NCBI GenBank assembly: GCA_016124615.1
Contig: WGNF01000014.1
Span: forward strand, 104,932 to 168,931
Source: Paracoccaceae bacterium
GTDB lineage: Bacteria > Pseudomonadota > Alphaproteobacteria > Rhodobacterales > Rhodobacteraceae
Direction of reading: 5' to 3'
Length of the DNA stretch: 64,000 nucleotides
Below the pieces are notes generated by a model that saw only the letters and a program-made list of their open reading frames with translations, was not told where the DNA came from and searched no databases. Below, one piece after another: positions 8,963 through 19,315 of the stretch (the first letter of the stretch is position 1; each line of letters begins with the position of its first letter). A program made the translations under genes and the position numbers.

Positions 8963-9006
8963 ATCGGTGCGAAATCGGTGCGAAAACGGTGTCATATCGG
9001 TGCCCC
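8963..9006. repeat. four tandem 11-bp repeats (copy A)
   Basis: Four consecutive 11-base units: ATCGGTGCGAA twice, then AACGGTGTCAT and ATCGGTGCCCC, followed by GATTTCCCC. The same arrangement of four 11-base units followed by TATTTCCC occurs at 23727-23770. A tight inverted repeat (CCCAAAAC-G-GTTTTGGG, 8946-8962) sits directly upstream and may terminate the DUF2306 transcript. The array lies between two convergent genes. Units of one helical turn suggest a protein-binding array. Confidence 0.75.
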
Positions 9007-9056
9007 GATTTCCCCGCGTTTCCAATCCCTTGCGCGCCGGTTTCCCGAAATCGGCC

Positions 9057-9659
9057 TCAGCCCAGATCCGCCGAGGGGATCACCGGAAAGAAGGCGCCGC
9101 CCGACCACAGGCCGAACCAGCTTTGCCCGTCGTGGTCGGCATGGGCGCCAAGGTCGATCAGCCGGTAAAAGCTCTTGCGGTCGATCAGCGCCTCCAGGTT
9201 GGTGCGGATCAGCACGTAGGGCGACGGTTCGCCCGTCGAAGGGTCGCGCGTGACCCGGATCGGATGATCCGGCCCCGCCATCGCCGTGTCGCCGACATTG
9301 GTCGTGAAGGTCAGCACCTGCGCCGCGCCCTCGCCCTGCGCGCTGAAATCGACCGCGACAAAGGGCGCGTCGTCGACCCGGATGCCGACCATTTCCACTG
9401 GTGTGACAAGCACATAGCGATCGCCGTCCTTGCGCAGGATATTGGCGAAGAGCTTCACCAAAGCCGGCCGCCCGATCGGCGTGCCAAGGTAGAACCATGT
9501 CCCGTCGCGCGCGATGCGCATGTCCAGATCGCCGCAATAGGGCGGATTCCACAGATGCACCGGCGCCGGCCCGCGGCCTTTGGTGGCGGCCGTGGCCGCC
9601 GCCGCGACGCCTTCGGCCGAGGGGGTCACAATCATTTGCGGCGTCTTTCCGTTTGTCAT
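9057..9659 (-). CDS. DUF1285 family protein
   Basis: A 200-residue protein matching DUF1285. Characteristic segments are PPYCGDLDMRIARDGTWFYLG, GTPIGRPALVKLFANILR, EGDRY-like YVLVTPVE and the late ALIDRKSFYRL. The family is widespread in alphaproteobacteria and has no assigned function. It has no signal peptide and no membrane helix. It is divergent from the MoxR operon, with only about 60 bases between the two starts, so the two promoters must share or overlap. Confidence 0.85.
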   Translation of the reverse strand: MTNGKTPQMIVTPSAEGVAAAATAATKGRGPAPVHLWNPPYCGDLDMRIARDGTWFYLGTPIGRPALVKLFANILRKDGDRYVLVTPVEMVGIRVDDAPFVAVDFSAQGEGAAQVLTFTTNVGDTAMAGPDHPIRVTRDPSTGEPSPYVLIRTNLEALIDRKSFYRLIDLGAHADHDGQSWFGLWSGGAFFPVIPSADLG

Positions 9660-9720
9660 TTGTGCCCGGTGAGATACTTCGCTCTAATGCCCCCAGTATA
9701 GGGTCCAAAGGAAGAATGTC

Positions 9721-10724
<1,004 letters not shown>

Positions 10725-10728
<4 letters not shown>

Positions 10729-11606
10729 TCCCGGCCGCGCCCTCCACGCCCCTTCGCGGGCGGGCCGAGGCGCTGGCATCGCCGCTGCCGCCGCTGCTGG
10801 CGGAAGCCGAACATCTGGCCGCCGCCGTCATGCTGGGCGAACACGGCCGCCGCCGCGCCGGTATGGGCGACGAATTCTGGCAGTATCGGCCGGTTCATTC
10901 CGGCGATGACGCGCATGCGATCGACTGGCGCCGGTCGGCCCGGTCGGACGCGCAATTCGTGCGGCAAAAGGAATGGCAGGCGGCGCAATCGGTTGCGATC
11001 TGGGTCGACGATTCCCGCGCGATGGGATTCAGCGGCGATCCCCGACGGCCGCCCAAGGCCGACCGGGCGCAACTGCTGGCCCTTGCCGCGGCGGTCCTTC
11101 TGCTGCGCGCGGGCGAACGGGTCGGGCTGGCCGATGGCCGCGTGCCGGTGCGCGCCGGGCAGGCGCAGGTGATGCGACTGGCCGAGGCGATGGCGGCGAC
11201 CGGCACGGCCGACTACGGCACGCCGACCACCGCCGCGCTGGTGCCGCACGGCCGCGCGCTTTTCGTATCGGATTTCATGGGCGATCCGGCGAGGGTCGAG
11301 GTCGCGCTGGCCGATGCCGCCGACCGCGGGGTGCGCGGCGTGCTGCTGCAGGTGCTCGACCCGCAGGAAGAGGCTTTTCCCTTCGACGGCCGCACGATCT
11401 TTGAAAGCATGGCGGGGGCGATCCGGCATGAAACGCTGCGGGCGGCCGACCTGCGCGGCCGTTACGTCGCGCGGCTGGCCGAGCGCAAGGACCGGTTGCA
11501 GGCGCTGGCCCGCGCCACCGGCTGGCAGTTCAGTTGCCACCACACCGACACGCCCGCCGCCGCCGCGCTGCTTTGGCTTTACCGGGCGTTGGAGCGTCGC
11601 CGCTGA
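10725..11606 (+). CDS. DUF58 domain-containing protein
   Basis: A 293-residue protein of the DUF58 family. The family core is the RRAGMGDEFWQYRPVHSGDDAHAIDWRRSAR region (about residues 43-73). A degenerate vWA-like domain follows, starting at VAIWVDDSRAM. DUF58 proteins are the usual partners of MoxR ATPases. It starts at a GTG overlapping the MoxR stop (GTGA), which implies translational coupling. No signal peptide or membrane helix is apparent, so it is probably cytoplasmic. Confidence 0.9.
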
Positions 11607-14362
11607 TGTGGATGCTTGGCCCGATCGGGTTCACCACGCCCTGGCTCTTGCTCGGCCTTATCGTGCTGCCGGTGCTGTGGATCATCCTGCGCGCGATCCC
11701 GCCCGCGCCGATCCGGCGGCGGTTTCCCGGCGTGGCGCTGCTTCTGGGCCTGACCGACGAACGGGCAGAGACTGACCGCACGCCGTGGTGGCTGCTGGTT
11801 CTGCGCACGCTGGCCATTGCGGCCGTCATTGTCGCCTTCGCCGGGCCGGTGCTGCACCCGGATCGCCGGGTGGCCAGCACCGGGCCGCTCTTGATCCTTG
11901 CCGATGGCACCTGGGCCGATGCGCGCGACTGGCCGCGCCGGGTTGAACGGATGTCGGCGCTGTTGACCGAGGCGGGCCGCGCCGGTCGCCCTGTCGCGCT
12001 GGTGACGCTGACAGACCTGCCCGCCGCCGCGCCAGAGTTTCAGACCGCCGACGCCTGGGCCACGCGGCTGCCGGGCGTGCAGCCCCGGCCCTGGGCGCCC
12101 GATCCCGCCGCCGTCGCCGCCTGGGCCAAGGGGCTGACCGGCGGGTTCGAAACCTACTGGCTGTCGGACGGGCTGGCCCGGCCGGAGCGCGCGCCGCTGC
12201 TGGCGGCGCTGGAAACCCACGGCAGGGTGACCGTCTTTGAAACGCCGCACCCGGTCTTTGCGCTGCGCCCCGCCGTCTTCAAGGATGGCGCCGTCGCCCT
12301 GACGGTGCTGCGCGCCGCGCCCGGCCCGGCGACCAGCGTCACCGTGATCGCTCGCGGGCCTGACCCGGCCGGGGTGGAACGTGACCTGTCGCAGGGCGCC
12401 GCCGATTTCACCGAAGGCGCAACCGAGGCCGCGGTGACGCTGAACCTGCCCGCCGAATTGCGCAACCGGGTCACCGGCTTCGTGATTTCCGGCGCGCGGT
12501 CTGCCGGGGCGGTCAGCCTGACCGATGACACGCTGAAGCGGCGCAAGGTCGCGCTGATCGCCGGGGTGCGCGACCGCGAGGGGCTGGAACTGCTGTCGCC
12601 GCTGCACTATCTGCGCGAGGCGCTGCGCCCCGAGGCGGATGTGATCGAGGGCAGCTTTGCCGACCTGATGATGGCCAACCCGGATGTGGTGATCCTGGCC
12701 GACGTGGCGCGGCTGGCGCCCGAGGAATCCGATGCGCTGGCGGCCTGGGTGAAGAAGGGCGGCACGCTTCTGCGCTTCGCAGGGCCGCGTCTGGCGCAAA
12801 GCGACGTCAGCCGCGAGGAAGAAGACCCGCTGATGCCGGTTCGCCTGCGCGCCGGGGGCCGCGAGGTCGGTGGCGCGATGAGCTGGGGCCAACCGAAGGA
12901 CCTGCGGCCATTCCCCGAAAGCTCGCCCTTCTACGGCCTGACGATCCCGAAAGATGTCACGGTGAACGAACAGGTGATGGCGCAACCCGATCCGTCGCTG
13001 GCCGACCGCACCATCGCCAGCCTGTCGGACGGCACGCCGCTGGTGACCCGCAAGGCGCTGGGGCAGGGGCAGGTGATCCTGTTCCACGTCACCGCCAATG
13101 CGGAATGGTCGACCCTGCCGCTGTCGGGCCTGTTCGTCGAGATGCTGGACCGGCTGGCGGTCGCAACGCGGCCGGTGCAGCCGACCGCCGCCGACCTGAA
13201 GGGCACCACCTGGGTGCCGAAGACGCTGCTGGATGCCTATGGGGCGCCGCGCACCGCCGACCAGACTGCGGGCATCGCGGGGGAAACGTTGGCGGCGGGT
13301 GTGCCGGGGCCGAAGACGCCGCCCGGCCTTTACGCCGCGCAGGATCGCCGCGTGGCGCTGAACGTGATCGGCACCAAGACCGCGCTGGCCCCCGCCCTCT
13401 GGCCCGCCCGCATCGTGGTAGAGGGGATCGCGGCCAGCCACGAGCGGCCGCTGAAGGGCACCCTGCTTTCGGCGGCGCTTCTGGCCTTCCTGCTCGACCT
13501 TTTCGCCTCGCTCTGGCTGTCCGGGCGGTTGCGCGGGGCGCGGGCCGGGATGGCGGTGGTGGTGTTGGCGTCCATGCTGGCAGGCCACGCCCGCGCCGAT
13601 GCCGCCGAGGATTTCGCGCTGCGGGCCACGCATGGCGTGGTGCTGGCCCATGTGCTGACCGGCGATGCGCAGGTGGACCGGGTGACGGGTGCCGGGTTGA
13701 CCGGCCTGTCGGCCATCCTTGCCGCGCGCACCTCGGTGGAACCCGACCCGCCGATGGCGGTGAACATTGAGACCGACGATCTCTCGCTGTTTCCCTTCCT
13801 CTACTGGCCGGTGACGGAGAACGAGCCTCTGCCCTCTGAAAAGGCTTATGCCAAGCTGAACGACTACCTGCGCACCGGCGGCATGATCCTGTTCGACACC
13901 CGCGACGGCGATGTGTCGGGCTTCGGCGCCGCCACGCCGACCGGCCAACGCTTGCAGGCCATCGCCGCCGGGCTGGACATCCCGCCGCTGGAACCGATCC
14001 CGAACGACCATGTGCTGACCCGCAGCTTTTACCTGCTGCAGGATTTCCCCGGCCGCTATGATGGTCAAAGCGTCTGGGTCGAGGCCGCGCCGCCCGATGC
14101 CGTGAAAGCCGAGGGGATGCCGTTCCGCGACCTCAACGACGGCGTCTCGCCAGTGGTGATCGGCGGCAACGACTGGGCCTCGGCCTGGGCGGTCGATGAC
14201 ACCGGGGCACCGATGTTTCCGGTCGGGCGCGGCCAGACGGGCGAGCGGCAGCGCGAGATTTCCTACCGCTTCGGCATCAACCTGATCATGTACGTGCTGA
14301 CCGGTAACTACAAATCCGATCAGGTCCATGTGCCCGCGCTGCTGCAAAGGCTGGGGCAATGA
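11606..14362 (+). CDS. BatA/DUF4159 domain-containing membrane protein
   Basis: A 918-residue protein. The N-terminus carries two helices of the aerotolerance BatA type (TPWLLLGLIVLPVLWIILR and a second near residue 75). A degenerate vWA/glutamine-amidotransferase-like region covers about 90-580. Two more helices lie near 620-665 (LLSAALLAFLLDLFASLWL). The C-terminal DUF4159 domain covers about residues 690-918. The ATG overlaps the DUF58 stop (TGATG). The family belongs to MoxR-linked envelope systems of unknown target. Confidence 0.88.
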   Translation: MWMLGPIGFTTPWLLLGLIVLPVLWIILRAIPPAPIRRRFPGVALLLGLTDERAETDRTPWWLLVLRTLAIAAVIVAFAGPVLHPDRRVASTGPLLILADGTWADARDWPRRVERMSALLTEAGRAGRPVALVTLTDLPAAAPEFQTADAWATRLPGVQPRPWAPDPAAVAAWAKGLTGGFETYWLSDGLARPERAPLLAALETHGRVTVFETPHPVFALRPAVFKDGAVALTVLRAAPGPATSVTVIARGPDPAGVERDLSQGAADFTEGATEAAVTLNLPAELRNRVTGFVISGARSAGAVSLTDDTLKRRKVALIAGVRDREGLELLSPLHYLREALRPEADVIEGSFADLMMANPDVVILADVARLAPEESDALAAWVKKGGTLLRFAGPRLAQSDVSREEEDPLMPVRLRAGGREVGGAMSWGQPKDLRPFPESSPFYGLTIPKDVTVNEQVMAQPDPSLADRTIASLSDGTPLVTRKALGQGQVILFHVTANAEWSTLPLSGLFVEMLDRLAVATRPVQPTAADLKGTTWVPKTLLDAYGAPRTADQTAGIAGETLAAGVPGPKTPPGLYAAQDRRVALNVIGTKTALAPALWPARIVVEGIAASHERPLKGTLLSAALLAFLLDLFASLWLSGRLRGARAGMAVVVLASMLAGHARADAAEDFALRATHGVVLAHVLTGDAQVDRVTGAGLTGLSAILAARTSVEPDPPMAVNIETDDLSLFPFLYWPVTENEPLPSEKAYAKLNDYLRTGGMILFDTRDGDVSGFGAATPTGQRLQAIAAGLDIPPLEPIPNDHVLTRSFYLLQDFPGRYDGQSVWVEAAPPDAVKAEGMPFRDLNDGVSPVVIGGNDWASAWAVDDTGAPMFPVGRGQTGERQREISYRFGINLIMYVLTGNYKSDQVHVPALLQRLGQ

Positions 14363-16440
14363 GCGCGTCGGACGTGATCTTTGATCCGCTGATCCCCTGG
14401 CCCATGCTCTGGGCGGCGGCGGGCTTTATGGCGCTTGCGCTGGCCTTCGCCGGATGGCGCGGCCTGCGCGGCTGGCCGCTGCGCGCGCTGACGGCGGTGG
14501 CGATCCTGTTGGCGCTGGCCAATCCCTCGTTGCAGCACGAAGACCGCGCGCCGCTGTCGGACATCGTGCTGATGGTCACCGACCGCACCGCCAGCCAGCA
14601 CCTGTCGGACCGCGACGCGCAGACGACGCAGGCGGTGGCCGCGCTAAGCGCGAAGATCGCCGCGCTGCCGAACGTGGATCTGCGTAAGGTGACGGTGGAC
14701 GATGCGCCGGGCGACGGTGGCAGCCTTGTGATGGGGGCGCTGGCCGATGCCCTTGCGGGCGAGCCGCGCGCCCGCATCGCCGGGGCGATCCTGATCACCG
14801 ACGGGCAGGTACACGACATGGCCCGCGCGCCCGATCTGCCCGCGCCGCTGAATGTCGTGCTGACCGGCCATGCCACCGACTGGGATCGCCGCCTGATCGT
14901 CAAGAACGCCCCCGCCTTTGCCATCATGGGCGAGCCGGTCTCGCTGCGCCTGCGGATCGAGGATCAGGGCAAGGTGCCCGCCTCGGCGGGCGATCAGGCG
15001 CAACTGGCCATCTCGATCGACGGTGGGGCGCCACACACCTACACCGTGCCGGTGGGCCGCGATCTCGATCTGCCGGTGACGCTGCCGCATGGCGGGCTGA
15101 ACGTGCTGCAATTCCAGACCCCGACCGCATCGGGCGAGTTAACCGACCGCAACAACGCCGCCGTGGTGCAGATCGACGGCGTGCGTGACCGGCTGCGGGT
15201 GCTGCTGGTCTCGGGCGAGCCCTACGCGGGCGAACGGGTCTGGCGCAACCTTTTGAAGTCTGACGCCTCGGTTGACCTCGTGCATTTCACCATCCTGCGC
15301 CCACCAGACAAGGAAGACGGCGCCCCGGTGAACGAACTCGCGCTGATCGCCTTTCCGACGCACGAGTTGTTTGTGGAAAAGGTCAAGCAGTTCGACCTGA
15401 TCATCTTCGACCGCTACCGCCGCCGCGGCATCCTGCCCACCGAATACCTCGACAACGTGCGCGACTACGTGCTGCACGGCGGCGCCGTGCTGGTCGAGGC
15501 GGGGCCGGAGTTTGGCTCGGCCGACAGCCTCTATCGCTCGCCGCTCAGCCAGGTGATGCCGGTGGAGCCGACCAGCCGGGTGATCGAGCAGGGGTTCCTG
15601 CCGCAGATCACCGATCTGGGTCAACGCCACCCGGTCACCGAGGGGCTGGACGCTTTCGCGCCCAAGGGCAAGGACGGCCAGCCCGGCTGGGGCCGCTGGT
15701 TCCGCCAGATCGAGATGACCGCCGCGCCGGGCTCGCAGACGGTGATGTCGGGCGTCGATGGCAAGCCCCTGCTGGTGCTGGCGCATGAGGGCGAGGGCCG
15801 GGTGGCGGTGCTTGCCTCGGATCAGGCCTGGCTCTGGAGCCGTGGTTTCGAGGGCGGCGGGCCGCAACTGGAACTGCTGCGCCGCCTTGCGCACTGGATG
15901 ATGAAGGAACCGACGCTGGAGGAAGAGGCGCTGACCGCCAGCGCGGTCGGGCAGGACGTGACGATTACCCGCCGCTCCCTGACCGAGGCGAAGCGCGAGG
16001 TGCAGGTGACCGGGCCGGATGGCAAGGTGACCACGCTGCCGATGACCGAAACCTCACCCGGCACCTGGACGGTGACATGGCACGCGCCGGTGATGGGGCT
16101 TTACCGGCTGGCGCAGGACGACCTCAAGGCGGTGGTCGGCATCGGTCCCGCCTCGCCGAAGGAGTTCGAGGAAACGATCGCCACCGGCGACAAGCTGGCG
16201 CCCGCCGTCGACGCCCATCGCGGCGGCGTGCTGCGCATCGAGGATGGCATCCCCGATGTGCGGCTGGTGCGGGCGGGGGCCGCTGCCGCCGGGCGCGGCT
16301 GGATCGGCATCACCCCGCGCAACGCCTATGTCACCACCGATGTGCGGGTGCAGCCGCTGCTGCCAGCCTGGGCGCTTCTGCTGCTGGCCGCGGTGCTGGC
16401 GCTGTCGGCCTGGCTGGTCGAGGGGCGGCGGCGGGGTTAG
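14359..16440 (+). CDS. large MoxR-operon membrane protein (vWA/amidotransferase-like)
   Basis: A 693-residue protein, the last gene of the MoxR operon, overlapping the DUF4159 gene by ATGA. Two N-terminal membrane helices (about 15-35 and 45-60) are followed by a large periplasmic part. That part contains a vWA-like strand (VLMVTDRTASQH), a GAILITDGQVHD segment and a region like class-I glutamine amidotransferase folds (LIIFDRYRRRG, VLASDQAWLW). One C-terminal helix precedes a basic tail. Operon partners suggest a MoxR-assembled envelope complex. Confidence 0.8.
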   Translation: MSASDVIFDPLIPWPMLWAAAGFMALALAFAGWRGLRGWPLRALTAVAILLALANPSLQHEDRAPLSDIVLMVTDRTASQHLSDRDAQTTQAVAALSAKIAALPNVDLRKVTVDDAPGDGGSLVMGALADALAGEPRARIAGAILITDGQVHDMARAPDLPAPLNVVLTGHATDWDRRLIVKNAPAFAIMGEPVSLRLRIEDQGKVPASAGDQAQLAISIDGGAPHTYTVPVGRDLDLPVTLPHGGLNVLQFQTPTASGELTDRNNAAVVQIDGVRDRLRVLLVSGEPYAGERVWRNLLKSDASVDLVHFTILRPPDKEDGAPVNELALIAFPTHELFVEKVKQFDLIIFDRYRRRGILPTEYLDNVRDYVLHGGAVLVEAGPEFGSADSLYRSPLSQVMPVEPTSRVIEQGFLPQITDLGQRHPVTEGLDAFAPKGKDGQPGWGRWFRQIEMTAAPGSQTVMSGVDGKPLLVLAHEGEGRVAVLASDQAWLWSRGFEGGGPQLELLRRLAHWMMKEPTLEEEALTASAVGQDVTITRRSLTEAKREVQVTGPDGKVTTLPMTETSPGTWTVTWHAPVMGLYRLAQDDLKAVVGIGPASPKEFEETIATGDKLAPAVDAHRGGVLRIEDGIPDVRLVRAGAAAAGRGWIGITPRNAYVTTDVRVQPLLPAWALLLLAAVLALSAWLVEGRRRG

Positions 16441-16642
16441 CCCGCGCCGGTCATCACCCGGCGGGAAGGCCCCGCACCATCAGCTGCAAAACCGGGGGAA
16501 ACTGGGCGGTCGTGTGGTCGGTCGCCGGACCGATGCCGCGCCATGACAGGACCAGCACCGCCAGAGCGATGAGATTGGGCGGGGAAGCTGGAACATCCCG
16601 TCGATCGGTGTCATGACTGACATGTTAGTGGCAAACTCCACG

Positions 16643-16670
16643 CTTGCAATCCGGCGAAACTGGTTATAAT
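16643..16670 (+). promoter_or_regulatory. putative sigma-70 promoter of glcDEF
   Basis: A perfect -10 hexamer TATAAT (16665-16670) is preceded by CTTGCA/TTGCAA at a spacing of 15-16 bases. It lies about 30 bases upstream of the glcD ATG. A short GTGG-N6-CCAC inverted repeat at 16628-16641 just upstream is a weak operator candidate. The rest of the 260-base gap after the MoxR operon holds nothing I can assign. Confidence 0.5.
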
Positions 16671-16700
16671 TTCTTACCAATCTTGACCAGAGGCGCCCCG

Positions 16701-18134
16701 ATGGAAATGCCTACCCCGAATCCGGCGATCCTTGCCCGCAAGGCCCGCATCGTCGAGCGCCTGCGCGCCGTTCTGCCTGCCGATGCTGTCATCGACGATG
16801 TGGCCGAAACGCGCGCCTACGAATGCGACGCTTTGAGCGCCTATCGCTGCCCGCCGCTGGCGGCCGTGCTGCCGCGTACCACCGCCGAGGTGTCGGCGGC
16901 GCTGCGCGTCTGCCATGAGGAGGGCGTGCCAGTGGTGCCGCGCGGCTCTGGCACCTCGCTTGCGGGCGGCGCGCTGCCCACGGCCGATTGCGTCATCCTC
17001 GGCGTCTCGCGGTTGAACGCGGTGCTGGAAACCGACTACCCCAACCGCTTCATCCGGGTGCAATCCGGCCGCACCAACCTGAGCGTGACCGGCGCGGTGG
17101 AACAGGACGGCTTCTTCTACGCCCCGGACCCCTCCAGCCAGTTGGCCTGCGCCATCGCGGGCAATATCGCGATGAACTCCGGCGGGGCGCATTGCCTGAA
17201 ATACGGGGTGACGACGAACAACCTGCTGGGCGTGACGCTGGTGCTGATGGATGGCACGGTGGTCGAGATCGGAGGCGCGCATGTGGATGCGGGCGGCCTT
17301 GATCTGCTTGGCGTCATCTGCGGCAGCGAAGGCCAGCTTGGCGTGGTGACCGAGGCCACGCTGCGCATCCTGCGCAAGCCCGAAGGCGCACGGCCGGTGC
17401 TGATGGGGTTCGACAGCAACGAGGTCGCGGGCGAATGCGTCAGCGACATCATCAAGGCCGGTGTGCTGCCGGTGGCGATCGAGTTCATGGACCGCCCCTG
17501 TATCCGCGCCACCGAGGATTTCGCCCATGCGGGCTACCCCGATTGCGAGGCGCTGCTGATCGTCGAGGTCGAAGGCTCTGACGCCGAGATCGACGAGCAA
17601 CTGGGGGTGATCCTGCAGATCGCCCGCCGCCACAGCCCGGTGGAGCTGCGTGAAAGCAAGTCGGAGGACGAGGCGAAGAAGATCTGGCTGGGCCGCAAAT
17701 CGGCCTTCGGCGCGATGGGGCAGATCAACGATTACATGTGCCTTGACGGCACCATCCCGGTCTCGGCGCTGCCGCTGGTGCTGCGTCGCATCGGCGAGAT
17801 GAGCCGCGAATACGGGCTCGACGTTGGCAACGTCTTCCACGCCGGCGACGGCAACATGCATCCGCTGATCCTCTACAACGCCAACAAGCCCGGCGATCTG
17901 GAGAAGTGTGAGGCGTTCGGGGCGGATATCCTGAAGCTTTGCGTCGAGGTCGGCGGCTGCCTGACCGGCGAGCATGGCGTGGGCATCGAGAAGCGCGACC
18001 TGATGTCGGTGCAGTTCACCGCCGCCGATATGGAGGCGCAGATGCGGGTGAAGGACGTCTTCGACCCGCAGTGGCTGTTGAACCCCGCGAAGGTGTTCCC
18101 GCTGGCGATCACCGCCGCGCGGCGCGCAGCGTGA
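16701..18134 (+). CDS. glcD: glycolate oxidase FAD-binding subunit GlcD
   Basis: A 477-residue FAD-linked oxidase. The PCMH-type FAD domain includes PRGSGTSLAGGALPTADCVI and the NIAMNSGGAHCLKYGVTTNN stretch. The C-terminal FAD-oxidase domain includes HAGDGNMHPLI and GGCLTGEHGVGIEKR, both typical of D-lactate/glycolate dehydrogenases. With GlcE and GlcF downstream it oxidises glycolate to glyoxylate and passes electrons to the respiratory chain. I used the ATG at 16701. Upstream in-frame codons run into the promoter. Confidence 0.95.
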   Translation: MEMPTPNPAILARKARIVERLRAVLPADAVIDDVAETRAYECDALSAYRCPPLAAVLPRTTAEVSAALRVCHEEGVPVVPRGSGTSLAGGALPTADCVILGVSRLNAVLETDYPNRFIRVQSGRTNLSVTGAVEQDGFFYAPDPSSQLACAIAGNIAMNSGGAHCLKYGVTTNNLLGVTLVLMDGTVVEIGGAHVDAGGLDLLGVICGSEGQLGVVTEATLRILRKPEGARPVLMGFDSNEVAGECVSDIIKAGVLPVAIEFMDRPCIRATEDFAHAGYPDCEALLIVEVEGSDAEIDEQLGVILQIARRHSPVELRESKSEDEAKKIWLGRKSAFGAMGQINDYMCLDGTIPVSALPLVLRRIGEMSREYGLDVGNVFHAGDGNMHPLILYNANKPGDLEKCEAFGADILKLCVEVGGCLTGEHGVGIEKRDLMSVQFTAADMEAQMRVKDVFDPQWLLNPAKVFPLAITAARRAA

Positions 18135-18137
18135 CGG

Positions 18138-18192
18138 GTGGGGGGCGGTCTGCCCCCACATCCCCCGAGGATATTTGTGAACGGAAGAAAGG
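18138..18192 (+). repeat. Rhodobacteraceae hairpin + CCCCGAG-ATATTT element, copy 1
   Basis: A G/C hairpin (arms GTGGGGG and CCCCCAC) is followed by CCCCCGAGGATATTTG and a purine run (GGAAGAAAG). It fills the glcD-glcE gap directly upstream of the glcE start. The same order of parts occurs at 26114-26190 on the minus strand and at 50764-50820. The purine run could serve as a ribosome site for glcE. The function of the whole element is not established. Confidence 0.7.
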
Positions 18193-18202
18193 GCAGGGGT
18201 TC

Positions 18203-19312
18203 ATGCGGCCCGCGGACGAGACGGAACTGGCCGAGGCGATCCGCGCTGCGGTAGGCCCGCTGCGGCTGCGCGGCGGCGGCACGCGCGACGTGGGGCGGCC
18301 GGTGGCGGGCGAGGTGCTGGAAACCGGCGGCCTGTCGGGCATCACGCTTTACGAGCCGGGCGCTCTGACGCTGGTGGCGGGTGCGGGCACGCCGCTGGCC
18401 GAGGTCGAGGCGGCGCTGGCGGCGGAAGGCCAACGGCTGCCATTCGAGCCACCGGACTGGCGCGGACTGCTGGGCACCGCCGGCACCTCGACGCTGGGCG
18501 GGGTGGTGGCGGCGAACGCCTCGGGGCCGCGGCGGCTGATGGCCGGGGCCTGCCGCGACAGCCTGATCGGCGTGCGCTTCGTCGATGGCAGCGGCACGGT
18601 GGTGAAGAACGGTGGCCGGGTGATGAAGAATGTCACCGGCTACGATCTGGTCAAGCTGATGGCGGGGTCGTGGGGCACGCTGGGGGTGCTGACCGAGGTG
18701 GCATTCCGGGTGCTGCCGGTGCCGGAAAGCGCCGCCACGGTGATGCTGCCGGGGATCGGGCTGGCCGCGGCGGTCACGGCGATGGCGGCGGCGGTGGGCT
18801 CGCCCTTCGAGGTTACCGGCGCCGCCTGGTCGCCCGAGGCTGCGATGCTGCGGATCGAGGGGTTCGCGGCCTCGGTCGCCTACCGCGCCGGGCGGCTCAG
18901 CGACTTGCTGGCGCCGTTCGGGGCCATCGCGGTGGAAGAGGGCCGCGAAGCCGTGGCGGCGCGCTGGCGCGGCATCGGCGACATGGCGGATTTTGCCGGG
19001 CAGCCGGGCGATGTGTGGCGGCTGTCGGTGAAGCCGTCGGATGCGCCGGGGATCATAGCGCGGATGGGCGCCGAGGCGGTGCGGCTTGACTGGGCGGGCG
19101 GGCTGATCTGGGCGCTGCTGGCGCCAGGCACCGACCTGCGCGCGCGGATCGGTGCCTTTGCGGGCCACGCCACGCTGATGCGCGCCAGCGTAGAGACGCG
19201 GGCGAAGATCGCGCCGTTTCAGCCCGACCCCGCGCCGCTGGCGGCCATCACCGCCGGGCTCAGGGCCAAGTTCGACCCGCGCGGCATCCTCAATCCGGGC
19301 CTGATGGGATAA
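18203..19312 (+). CDS. glcE: glycolate oxidase subunit GlcE
   Basis: A 369-residue second FAD-binding subunit, shorter than GlcD because it lacks most of the C-terminal oxidase domain. FAD-domain signatures are LRLRGGGTRD, GTAGTSTLGGVVAANASGP and GRVMKNVTGYDLVKLMAGSW, typical of GlcE. It ends with FDPRGILNPGLMG. The in-frame region before this ATG overlaps the glcD gene and is not used. It is three bases from glcF, which indicates one operon. Confidence 0.93.
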   Translation: MRPADETELAEAIRAAVGPLRLRGGGTRDVGRPVAGEVLETGGLSGITLYEPGALTLVAGAGTPLAEVEAALAAEGQRLPFEPPDWRGLLGTAGTSTLGGVVAANASGPRRLMAGACRDSLIGVRFVDGSGTVVKNGGRVMKNVTGYDLVKLMAGSWGTLGVLTEVAFRVLPVPESAATVMLPGIGLAAAVTAMAAAVGSPFEVTGAAWSPEAAMLRIEGFAASVAYRAGRLSDLLAPFGAIAVEEGREAVAARWRGIGDMADFAGQPGDVWRLSVKPSDAPGIIARMGAEAVRLDWAGGLIWALLAPGTDLRARIGAFAGHATLMRASVETRAKIAPFQPDPAPLAAITAGLRAKFDPRGILNPGLMG

Positions 19313-19315
19313 CCG

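Noticed and set aside
11579..14359. 926-codon minus-strand frame
   Set aside because: Complete shadow of the BatA/DUF4159 gene, with no recognisable motif.
16441..16640. Possible small minus-strand protein after the MoxR operon
   Set aside because: One frame reads a hydrophobic stretch (NLIALAVLVLSWRGIG), but I find no start codon with a ribosome site. Another frame with an ATG has no protein-like character.
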